A stretch of 64,000 nucleotides of DNA from JADKIH01 sp031385005 (GTDB taxonomy: Bacteria; Bacteroidota; Bacteroidia; AKYH767-A; 2013-40CM-41-45), in the NCBI GenBank assembly GCA_031385005.1, contig JANNBB010000026.1, positions 124,001 to 188,000 of the forward strand, read 5' to 3'. The notes beneath the pieces are model-generated. The model was not told the origin of the DNA. It saw only the letters and a program-made list of their open reading frames with translations, and searched no databases. Shown here piece by piece: positions 55,639 to 63,071 of this stretch. The first letter of the stretch is position 1. Each line of letters begins with the position of its first letter. The position numbers and the translations under genes are program-made.

Positions 55639-56385
55639 TCAATTCATACCTCCGTCAACATGCAAGACTTGTCCGGTAACATAAGCAGACAAATCCGAAG
55701 CAAGGAAAAGTACGGCATTGGCGACATCTTCGGGAGTGCCTCCTCGTTTTAATGGAATAGACTCTCGCCATTGCTTAACGGTTTCGGGAGGAAGCGCATC
55801 GGTCATTTCAGTTTCGATGAATCCGGGAGCGATAGCATTGCAACGAATACTTCTGCTGCCGAGTTCGAGCGCAATTGATTTGGTAAATCCGATGATCCCC
55901 GCTTTTGATGCGGCATAATTTGCTTGTCCGGCATTTCCCTTTACACCCACTAAACTGCTGATATTGATGATACTTCCGGAACGCTGCTTCAACATTGGTC
56001 GCTGACACGCTTTCGTAATATTGAAAACAGAATTCAGGTTAGTTTTAATTACATCGTTGAAGTTTTCCTCAGTCATTCTCATGAGCAGGTTATCTTTGGT
56101 AATACCGGCATTATTGACAACGATATCGAGTCGCCCGAAATCTGCTACGACTGCAGCAATTAATTCATCGGCCGCTTTAAAATTGGAAGCATCGGACCGA
56201 TATCCTTTTGCTTTAACACCAAATGCAGCCAGTTCGGTTTCGAGAGCCAGGCCTTTTTCAACAGAAGACAAGTAAGTAAAAGCAACATCGGCACCGGCTT
56301 GAGCAAGTTTAAAAGCGATTCCGCGACCGATTCCTTTAGAAGCTCCTGTTACGAGGGCAGTTTTACCTGATAGTAATTTTTCCAA
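55639..56385 (-). CDS. fabG: 3-oxoacyl-[acyl-carrier-protein] reductase
   Basis: 248 residues, a classical short-chain dehydrogenase. NADPH-binding TGASKGIGRG (13-22), NNAGI (91-95), the catalytic serine in INISS (140-144) and YAASK (Y157, K161), and a C-terminal YVTGQVLHVDGGM typical of FabG. It reduces 3-oxoacyl-ACP to 3-hydroxyacyl-ACP in type II fatty acid synthesis. No other fab genes are nearby, but length and motifs favour FabG over other SDRs. Probably its own transcript. Confidence 0.93.
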   Translation of the reverse strand: MEKLLSGKTALVTGASKGIGRGIAFKLAQAGADVAFTYLSSVEKGLALETELAAFGVKAKGYRSDASNFKAADELIAAVVADFGRLDIVVNNAGITKDNLLMRMTEENFNDVIKTNLNSVFNITKACQRPMLKQRSGSIINISSLVGVKGNAGQANYAASKAGIIGFTKSIALELGSRSIRCNAIAPGFIETEMTDALPPETVKQWRESIPLKRGGTPEDVANAVLFLASDLSAYVTGQVLHVDGGMN

Positions 56386-56464
56386 AATATTGAGGTTTTG
56401 CGCAAATTAAAAAAAAAACTTTGAGTGAAGCTATTAAAAAGCTCTTAATGTTTGTTAACAATTC

Positions 56465-56494
56465 TTGCCCGAATTGAGGTATTTGATACATTTA
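56465..56494 (+). promoter_or_regulatory. Candidate promoter of the M16 peptidase gene (TTG-N19-TACATTTA)
   Basis: TTG at 56465-56467 and TACATTTA at 56487-56494 fit the Bacteroidota -33/-7 pattern with a 19-base spacer and one mismatch in the -7 box. The ATG follows 20 bases later. Confidence 0.45.
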
Positions 56495-56514
56495 CGGCTT
56501 AACTAAAAACCATC

Positions 56515-59247
56515 ATGAAAAAATATTTTAATATTCTATCTCTTGTTTTCTTTATTACCGTAGCGAAAACAAATGCTCAGAAGCCCGAAGCTGCGGCTCC
56601 TGTAAAAGTAACTTCTGTAGAAGGTATAACAGAATATAAGCTCAATAATGGCTTACGTGTATTACTTTTTCCGGATCCTTCAAAAGCTACCATTACTGTC
56701 AATGTAACTTACCTGGTAGGATCGCGCATGGAAGGTTATGGCGAAACCGGTATGGCTCATTTACTTGAGCACATGGTCTTCAAAGGCTCTACCAAGCATC
56801 CGAACATCCCACAAGAACTTACTTCGCATGGGGCAGGTCCAAATGGTTCTACGTGGTATGACAGAACAAATTATTTTGAGACAGTATCTGCAACGGATGA
56901 GAATCTAAATTGGGCACTTGATTTAGAAAGTGACCGCATGGTCAATTCATTTATTAAGAATGAAGATTTACAGACAGAGTTTTCTGTTGTTAGAAATGAA
57001 TTCGAAGCAGGAGAAAATGACCCTTCCGGTGTTTTGATGGAGCGCATTTATTCAACTGCATATCTCTGGCACAATTACGGAAAATCAACAATTGGTTCTA
57101 AAGAAGATATTGAAAAAGTACCCATCGATAACCTGAAAGCTTTTTATAAAAAATATTATCAACCGGACATGGCAGTGTTAACGGTTGCCGGAAAAATCGA
57201 CGAACAAAAAACACTGGCACTTGTCAATAAATATTTCGGGGCTATTCCAAAGCCAACGCGTAAAATTCAGGAACCCTATACAGTTGAGCCCGCACAGGAC
57301 GGAGAAAGAAGTGTAACACTTCGCCGTGTAGGTGATGTTCAGGTAGCAGCTTGCGGTTATCATATCTGTGCCGGTTCTCATCCGGATTATGCAGCTACTG
57401 ATGTGTTGCAGGAAATTCTTACCAACACACCATCCGGACGACTTTATAAAGCGCTCGTTGAAAGTAAAAAGGCATCTTCTATTTATGGATTTTCGCTTCC
57501 ATCAAAAGACCCGGGATACATGTATTTTGGAGTTGAAGTTCCGAAAGATAAATCGCTTGATGACGTACAAAAAACCATGTTCGATTTACTCGACAACATG
57601 AAGAACAATCCTGCTACGGCAGAAGAAACACAACGAGCAAAAGACAACATATTGAAATACTACAATATGATGTATAACAACAGCGATAATATCGGCACAT
57701 TATTAAGTGAGTTTATTGCGCAAGGCGACTGGAGATTGTTATTTAAATACCGCGACAACATTGAAAATGTAAAACCAGAAGATGTAACCCGTGTGATGGC
57801 AACGTACTACAAACCCTCCAATCGTACAAGTGGAGTATTTATTCCTGAAAAAAATCCGGATCGCGTAATCATTCCAACGGCTCCTGATTTGGCAACTGCT
57901 ATGAAAGACTTCAAAGGAAAAGAAGCACTTGCATCAGCAGAAGCTTTCGATCCATCTCCGGCAAACATCGATGCACGCACTGTGCGTGGCACAATCCCCG
58001 GAGGAACAAGCTATGCACTGTTACCAAAGACTACTCGTGGTGGAGCAGTAAAAATGAAAATCACTTTGAATATCGGCTCTGAAAATTCGCTGAAGAATAA
58101 AGGCGAGATCATTGGGCTTACCGCTTCCATGTTAATGAATGGAACCAAAAGCAAAACAAGAGAACAAATCAACGATGAATTGGCTAAACTGAAAACACAA
58201 ATTGATATTTTTGCGGATGGACAAAAAGTTGTACTCAGTCTTGAGTCTACGAAAGAAAATATGAAAGCCGCCCTTGATCTTTCACGTCAAATTCTTCGTG
58301 AACCATCGTTCCCTGTAAACGAATTTGATAAACTCAAACAGAAAAGACTCACAGACATTGATCAGCAGAAGAGCGAACCACAAGCAATTGCAGGAACTGT
58401 TTTCGCCAAAATGTCTACCAATTACGACCCTTCAGACTTTCGTTACGCAACTTCTTTCGATGAACAAACGGCAGAAGTAAATAAAGTAACGCTCGATGCA
58501 GTCAAGAAGTTTTATTCAGATTTCTATAACAGTGAAAAAGCAACAGTTGTTATCATTGGAGATTTTGATAAAACGCAGGTATTAACAGACTTGACAAGTA
58601 TGTTACAAAACTGGACATCTCCTGAGAAATACACGTTTGCTTCAACAAAATTCTATGATGCTCCTGTGAAAAAAGAAAAAATTAATACCCCTGATAAAAC
58701 AAATGCCATGTTAGTTGCCGGCTGCAACCTGGAACTGGCAGATATAAACCCTGACTTCCCAGCTTTGATAATGGGTAACTTTGTTTTAGGAGGCGGATTT
58801 TTGAATTCACGATTAGCGACTCGCATTCGTCAAAAAGAGGGAATCAGTTACGGTGTCGGATCGTATATTCGTCCGGGCGATTTTGATTCCAACGGAAATT
58901 TCGGCGCTTATGCAATTTACAATCCGGAAAACTCTCAAAAACTTGTTGCTGCATTCAACGAAGAGATTGCCCGAATTCTTAAAGACGGTCTCACTGATCA
59001 AGAGCTTGCAGATGCAAAATCAGGATTTTTACAGACACGCAGCAGGTATCGTTCACAAGACGACTATCTCCTCGACAAACTATCTAAATATTTAGTAATT
59101 AACAGAACTTTCAAATGGGATGCTGATCAGGAAAAAGTTATCGAAGGATTGACAACTGCACAAATTAATACAACTTTAAAGAAATGGATAAAGCCTGAAA
59201 AAATTATAATGGTTGAGGCGGGTGATTTTGAATCGAAGAAAAATTAA
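56515..59247 (+). CDS. M16 family zinc metallopeptidase (two-domain), exported
   Basis: 910 residues. Signal peptide (hydrophobic 7-17, ending near TNAQ). The first M16 domain has the inverted zinc motif HLLEH (82-86), GAGPNGSTWYDRTNYFETVS, and the distal ligand region FSVVRNEFEAGENDP. A second, inactive M16 domain (about 500-900) has GGGFLNSRLATRIRQKEGIS with the conserved R and the IRQKEGISY segment that helps form the substrate chamber. Expected to be a periplasmic peptidase degrading unfolded peptides. Monocistronic, convergent with sucD. Confidence 0.94.
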   Translation: MKKYFNILSLVFFITVAKTNAQKPEAAAPVKVTSVEGITEYKLNNGLRVLLFPDPSKATITVNVTYLVGSRMEGYGETGMAHLLEHMVFKGSTKHPNIPQELTSHGAGPNGSTWYDRTNYFETVSATDENLNWALDLESDRMVNSFIKNEDLQTEFSVVRNEFEAGENDPSGVLMERIYSTAYLWHNYGKSTIGSKEDIEKVPIDNLKAFYKKYYQPDMAVLTVAGKIDEQKTLALVNKYFGAIPKPTRKIQEPYTVEPAQDGERSVTLRRVGDVQVAACGYHICAGSHPDYAATDVLQEILTNTPSGRLYKALVESKKASSIYGFSLPSKDPGYMYFGVEVPKDKSLDDVQKTMFDLLDNMKNNPATAEETQRAKDNILKYYNMMYNNSDNIGTLLSEFIAQGDWRLLFKYRDNIENVKPEDVTRVMATYYKPSNRTSGVFIPEKNPDRVIIPTAPDLATAMKDFKGKEALASAEAFDPSPANIDARTVRGTIPGGTSYALLPKTTRGGAVKMKITLNIGSENSLKNKGEIIGLTASMLMNGTKSKTREQINDELAKLKTQIDIFADGQKVVLSLESTKENMKAALDLSRQILREPSFPVNEFDKLKQKRLTDIDQQKSEPQAIAGTVFAKMSTNYDPSDFRYATSFDEQTAEVNKVTLDAVKKFYSDFYNSEKATVVIIGDFDKTQVLTDLTSMLQNWTSPEKYTFASTKFYDAPVKKEKINTPDKTNAMLVAGCNLELADINPDFPALIMGNFVLGGGFLNSRLATRIRQKEGISYGVGSYIRPGDFDSNGNFGAYAIYNPENSQKLVAAFNEEIARILKDGLTDQELADAKSGFLQTRSRYRSQDDYLLDKLSKYLVINRTFKWDADQEKVIEGLTTAQINTTLKKWIKPEKIIMVEAGDFESKKN

Positions 59248-59254
59248 TTCGTTG

Positions 59255-59304
59255 ATTCGTTGATTCGTTAATTAGCTAATGGGCTAATTAACGAATCAAC
59301 GAAT
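59255..59304. terminator. Perfect 22-bp hairpin between convergent M16 and sucD genes
   Basis: Left arm ATTCGTTGATTCGTTAATTAGC, 6-base loop, and the exact reverse complement ending at 59304, followed by TAAAAAAATTT; an extra GTTGATTC copy precedes the left arm. Long AT-rich stems with A/T on both sides fit a bidirectional terminator. The GTTGATTC/GCTAATT units look repeat-derived. Confidence 0.75.
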
Positions 59305-59313
59305 TAAAAAAAT

Positions 59314-60198
59314 TTAAGCGACAACTTTTACACCGATTACTTTTGCCATAGTTACTCCAATTACAGCAGGAGATTCAACTACATGTATTCCGCATTCTCG
59401 CATGATTTTCATTTTTGCTGCGGCAGTATCGTCGGCACCTCCGACAATTGCGCCGGCATGACCCATTCTGCGACCGGCAGGAGCAGTTTGACCGGCAATG
59501 AAACCTACAACTGGCTTTCGTGAATTTTCTTTAATCCATCGAGCGGCTTCTGCTTCCAGACTTCCACCGATTTCGCCAATCATTACAATTCCATCCGTAT
59601 CTTTATCATTCATAAAAAGTTCAACAGCTTCTTTTGTAGTGGTTCCGATTATTGGGTCACCTCCTATTCCAATGGCTGTTGAAATACCGAGTCCGGCTTT
59701 TACAACCTGATCGGCAGCTTCATAAGTAAGAGTTCCGGATTTAGAGACGATTCCGATGCGCCCTTTTTTAAACACGAACCCCGGCATGATACCAACTTTA
59801 CATTCACCGGCAGTAATGATTCCCGGGCAATTTGGTCCGATGAGTCGAGCCGAACGTGAAGAAAGATAGTTTTTAACGACAATCATATCCTTTACAGGAA
59901 TTCCTTCAGTGATAGTAACAATAAGACGTATTCCGGCATCGGCGGCTTCCATAATAGCATCTGCGGCAAAAGCCGGAGGAACAAAGATTATGGAAACATC
60001 TGCTCCGGTTTGCTTGACGGCATCACTAACGGTATTGAAGACAGGACGGTCGAGGTGAGTGGTGCCACCTTTACCAGGAGTTACACCACCGGCAACTAGG
60101 GTTCCGTATTCGATCATTTGCTGGGCATGAAATGTTCCTTCACTGCCTGTGAAACCCTGAACGATGATTTTGCTTTGTTTGTTGACGAGTATGCTCAT
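59314..60198 (-). CDS. sucD: Succinate-CoA ligase, alpha subunit
   Basis: 294 residues. CoA-binding Rossmann start VQGFTGSEGTFHAQQMIEYG, FVPPAFAADAIMEAADAGI, GPNCPGIITAGECKVGIMPG, SKSGTLTYEAA, and the phosphohistidine loop GHAGAIVGG with H247. It pairs with SucC (44737-45927) to interconvert succinyl-CoA and succinate. The two genes are about 13 kb apart and in the same orientation, so they are not one operon here. Confidence 0.97.
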   Translation of the reverse strand: MSILVNKQSKIIVQGFTGSEGTFHAQQMIEYGTLVAGGVTPGKGGTTHLDRPVFNTVSDAVKQTGADVSIIFVPPAFAADAIMEAADAGIRLIVTITEGIPVKDMIVVKNYLSSRSARLIGPNCPGIITAGECKVGIMPGFVFKKGRIGIVSKSGTLTYEAADQVVKAGLGISTAIGIGGDPIIGTTTKEAVELFMNDKDTDGIVMIGEIGGSLEAEAARWIKENSRKPVVGFIAGQTAPAGRRMGHAGAIVGGADDTAAAKMKIMRECGIHVVESPAVIGVTMAKVIGVKVVA

Positions 60199-60375
60199 GC
60201 TGATAACTTTTATGATTGCTTTTAAGTGTTCAAAAATGCGGATTTCTTTGTAAGAAGTTCGAGTAAGATGGATTATTATCTAACAATTCAAACAAAGTAA
60301 TTCAACTTCGCATGCGAAAATAGATATTTTAACAATAATTCATACAAATCTATCCAAACAGTTGAATCTTAGTCC

Positions 60376-60383
60376 TATTTTTA
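60376..60383 (+). promoter_or_regulatory. -7-like box TATTTTTA ahead of mnmE
   Basis: One mismatch to TAnnTTTG, ending 5 bases before the GTG at 60389. This matches the short box-to-start spacing of mtaB, accC and mutL and favours the GTG as the start. Confidence 0.3.
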
Positions 60384-60388
60384 CCGCT

Positions 60389-61789
60389 GTGAGGACATTT
60401 AATAACGACGATACGATAGTTGCCCTGGCAACAGGAGGCGGAATTGCGGCTATTGCAGTAATCCGGCTGAGTGGAAAAGAATCATTTACTGTTGCCCAAA
60501 AGATTTTTTTTCCGGCAAAAGGGAAGAAGAAACCCATAGCAGACTATAAAACCCATACACTTCACTTTGGCTCCATAAAGGAAAACGACAGGTTAATTGA
60601 CGAAGTTTTATTGTCAGTGATGAAAGGTCCGCACAGTTTTACGGGAGAAGATACGATTGAAATTTCCTGTCACGGATCAACCTATGTTCAGCAGAAAATA
60701 TTGGAGCTTTGTTTGGCCAATGGAGCACGGCTGGCAGATCCGGGAGAGTTTACGATGCGTGCTTTTCTGAATGGGAAGATGGACCTGACACAGGCAGAGG
60801 CAGTAGCAGATCTGATTGCTTCTGATTCGTCGGGTGCACACAGCTTGGCGATGAAACAAATGCGCGGAGGATTTTCAGAAGAGATAAAAAAATTAAGAAA
60901 CGAACTCATTCACTTTGCCAGCTTGATAGAATTGGAACTCGACTTTGCAGAAGAAGATGTTGAATTTGCCAACAGAGGACATTTGCGTGAAACGATTGAT
61001 AATATATTAAGAGTTATTGAAAAGCTGGTGCGCTCGTTTGAATTTGGCAATGTTATACGAAAAGGAATTCCGGTTGTGATAGCAGGCAGACCTAATGCAG
61101 GTAAATCAACACTACTGAATGCCTTGCTGAATGAGAACAGAGCCATTGTAAGTGAGACAGAAGGAACAACGCGAGATACGATTGAGGAAGAAATTACACT
61201 CGAAGGAGTCAAATTCCGCTTCATCGATACGGCCGGACTGAGAGAGACACATGATGCGATTGAGAAAATAGGTGTGTCAAAGACTTTTGAGAAGATGAAT
61301 GAGAGTCCGGTTATACTATACATTTTCGATGTAATAGGAACAACAGGCAATCAATTGTATGCAGAACTTGAAAAACTAAAGAGCAACGTAACACCCGGCG
61401 TTCGAATAATTCCGGTTGGAAATAAAATCGATGCAGTTAGTATTTACAATGTTGAGCAGGCATATAGTATGATTAAGAATCCTATTTTCATTTCCGCCAG
61501 AGACAAAACCAATATAGACCAGCTTCGAAATCTTCTTTTATCGCTTTACTCGCATGGGAAAATCGAAGCCAATAATTCCATCGTTACCAGCGCAAGACAT
61601 GTGGATGCATTGAAACATACGGCTGAATGCCTGCAGCGTGTATACAACGGACTTTTAGGAAATCTCACTAACGATTTCATTGCCGCCGACCTCCGTCATG
61701 CAATGAATTACCTCGGTGAAATTACCGGGGAAATATCTACGGATGATTTGTTGGAGAATATTTTTTCGAAGTTTTGTATTGGAAAGTGA
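60389..61789 (+). CDS. mnmE: tRNA uridine-5-carboxymethylaminomethyl(34) synthesis GTPase MnmE
   Basis: 466 residues from the GTG at 60389 (MRTFNNDDTIVALATGGG); a TTG at 60362 would add nine residues and is less typical of the family. N-terminal folate-binding domain with DTIVALATGGGIAAIAVIRL, GPHSFTGEDTIEISCHGS and GEFTMRAFLNGKMDLTQAEA; a G domain with GRPNAGKSTLLNALL (P-loop), DTAGLRET and GNKID; and the C-terminal FCIGK, the conserved CxGK tail. With MnmG it modifies U34 of certain tRNAs. Monocistronic. Confidence 0.96.
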   Translation: MRTFNNDDTIVALATGGGIAAIAVIRLSGKESFTVAQKIFFPAKGKKKPIADYKTHTLHFGSIKENDRLIDEVLLSVMKGPHSFTGEDTIEISCHGSTYVQQKILELCLANGARLADPGEFTMRAFLNGKMDLTQAEAVADLIASDSSGAHSLAMKQMRGGFSEEIKKLRNELIHFASLIELELDFAEEDVEFANRGHLRETIDNILRVIEKLVRSFEFGNVIRKGIPVVIAGRPNAGKSTLLNALLNENRAIVSETEGTTRDTIEEEITLEGVKFRFIDTAGLRETHDAIEKIGVSKTFEKMNESPVILYIFDVIGTTGNQLYAELEKLKSNVTPGVRIIPVGNKIDAVSIYNVEQAYSMIKNPIFISARDKTNIDQLRNLLLSLYSHGKIEANNSIVTSARHVDALKHTAECLQRVYNGLLGNLTNDFIAADLRHAMNYLGEITGEISTDDLLENIFSKFCIGK

Positions 61790-61812
61790 TTCTATTTAAA
61801 ATATAAATTACT

Positions 61813-61839
61813 ACTCCGCTTTTGTGCGGAGTTTTTTTT
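61813..61839 (+). terminator. Intrinsic terminator after mnmE
   Basis: Stem ACTCCGC/GCGGAGT with a 6-base loop followed by eight T, 24 bases after the mnmE stop. Confidence 0.9.
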
Positions 61840-61899
61840 GTGTGTTAGTTTTTCGCATATAATGGGTTTTTATTGAGAGGATTTTATTGAATTTTTGTA

Positions 61900-62099
61900 C
61901 TTCGGCGGGCTCTACTTCGGCGGGCTCAGTAGGCGGGGCTTCGGCAAGCTCAGCGAACGGTGGTTATGAAAAGTTCTGTGGGCTTCGAATCCAACTGTGG
62001 CAGAGCTTGTTCCAACTCTGGCTGAGCTTGTTCCAACTGTGCTGAGCTTGATACAACTGTGGCTGAGCTTGATACAACTGTGGCTGAGCTTGTCGAAGC
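61900..62099. repeat. Cluster of TTCGnCAAGCTCAG-type repeats with outward-facing arms
   Basis: Direct copies near 61900, 61915 and 61939 and an inverted copy at 62083-62099 bracket five tandem 21-base units of (C/A)CAACTGTGGCTGAGCTTG plus 2-3 bases. The inverted pair 61938-61954 / 62083-62099 could fold into a long stem. The core matches the repeat at 42164-42182. Confidence 0.85.
61991..62094. repeat. 21-bp tandem repeat, five units
   Basis: Units begin at 61991, 62012, 62033 (20 bases, one deletion), 62053 and 62074; each carries GCTGAGCTTG (first unit GCAGAGCTTG), the inverse of CAAGCTCAGC. It therefore looks like local amplification of part of the dispersed repeat. Confidence 0.9.
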
Positions 62100-62171
62100 C
62101 ACGGTTGTAGCAAGCTCAACTGCCAGTTATCTCCACACAAAATAATTTCTAAAAACTTAACTCTTTTTAAA

Positions 62172-62855
62172 ATGACAACTAGACCAGAGAATAAGAAATT
62201 GGAATCTGAAATTAATTTGGATGATGAATTGAAATGGGGGGTTGATGATGGGGTGGATTGGTGGTTACAAACGTCGGCTTCGGCAAGCTCAGCCGCCGTT
62301 TGTAGGGAAACGGGCTGCTCATCTAACGTTTGTAGGGAAACGGCAAGCTCAGCCAACGTTTGTAGGGAATCGGGTTGCTCAGCCGACGTTTGTAGGGAGG
62401 AATGGGAGCAGCCTTTGGCTGACAACGAAGGGATAAAACCCACGTTGGCTGAGCCCTCGATAGCTGAAACTGTGTCGGCTGAACCCGTGTTGGCGAAGCC
62501 CTCGTTGGCTTCGACCAGCTCAGCCGATGAGGGCTCCTTTCCGGAAATCGACATCAACTCTATCCCCTACTCCTATGGCTACATGTACATTTTAGAATGT
62601 GCCGATGGTAGTTTTTATACAGGCAGTACCAAATATATAAAGCGCCGATTGGCGCAGCATCAAAGTGGAGAAGGCGCAAATCATACGAGTAAATTTTTGC
62701 CTGGGAAATTAATTTATTATGAAAGTTTTGACAGAATTGATGATGCTTTTTACAGGGAAAAACAAGTGCAAGGATGGAGCCGCGCAAAGAAAATTGCATT
62801 AATAAAAAAAGACTTTGATCTGCTCAGATTACTTTCAAAAAACAGAATGAAATAA
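62172..62855 (+). CDS. GIY-YIG nuclease family protein with repeat-encoded N-terminal extension
   Basis: 227 residues. The C-terminal ~90 residues (136-225) form a UPF0213-type GIY-YIG domain: GYMYILECADGSFYTGST carries the YMY and YTG pair, RRLAQHQ the conserved arginine, and FYREKQVQGWSRAKKIALI the metal-binding glutamate E196. The first ~130 residues are unusual: residues 38-77 are four 10-residue units of SSANVCRET type encoded by a 30-bp repeat, and 85-120 are degenerate LAEPSxAE units. The start is uncertain; translation could begin further in, near the GIY-YIG domain. It would be a small DNA endonuclease. No neighbouring operon genes. Confidence 0.85.
   Translation: MTTRPENKKLESEINLDDELKWGVDDGVDWWLQTSASASSAAVCRETGCSSNVCRETASSANVCRESGCSADVCREEWEQPLADNEGIKPTLAEPSIAETVSAEPVLAKPSLASTSSADEGSFPEIDINSIPYSYGYMYILECADGSFYTGSTKYIKRRLAQHQSGEGANHTSKFLPGKLIYYESFDRIDDAFYREKQVQGWSRAKKIALIKKDFDLLRLLSKNRMK
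62281..62400. repeat. 30-bp tandem repeat inside the GIY-YIG gene, four units
   Basis: Four contiguous 30-base units ending in CGTTTGTAGGGAA/G (starts 62281, 62311, 62341, 62371). Two contain GGCAAGCTCAGCC. ACAAACGTCGGCT at 62268-62280 is the exact inverse of AGCCGACGTTTGT at 62382-62394, so the array is bordered by an inverted repeat. The period keeps the reading frame. Confidence 0.9.
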
Positions 62856-63071
62856 TTTTTATTAGCAGAACAGGGAAAAATTTTTACGGATTTTAACAGA
62901 TATTGACATACTAATATTTCTTGCGAAAACGAAATCCAATTTCTGTATCATCTTGAATAAAATATAATCTAAAAATTTGTTACGTCTGAAACGAAAAGCT
63001 TTTTCATCCAAACCATAAATTTAAAATATGGATTCGTTTCAATTGACTGATCTTAATCAGAAAAATAATTT

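Larger units (their letters stand above)
61840..62171. other. Gene-free region holding a repeat cluster upstream of the GIY-YIG gene
   Basis: No credible gene (the long minus-strand frame is made of repeat). It contains two copies of CTTCGGCGGGCTC (61900-61912, 61915-61927), CTTCGGCAAGCTCAGC (61939-61954), five 21-base units (61991-62094), and GCTGAGCTTGTCGAAGC (62083-62099), which is the inverse of the copy at 61938-61954 with one mismatch. Confidence 0.7.

Noticed and set aside
61964..62557. 197-residue minus-strand frame opposite the repeat cluster and GIY-YIG gene
   Set aside because: It consists almost wholly of repeat-encoded LYQAQ/SLQT-like units and covers the nuclease gene antisense; no domain or signal. 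A by-product of repeats whose period is a multiple of three.
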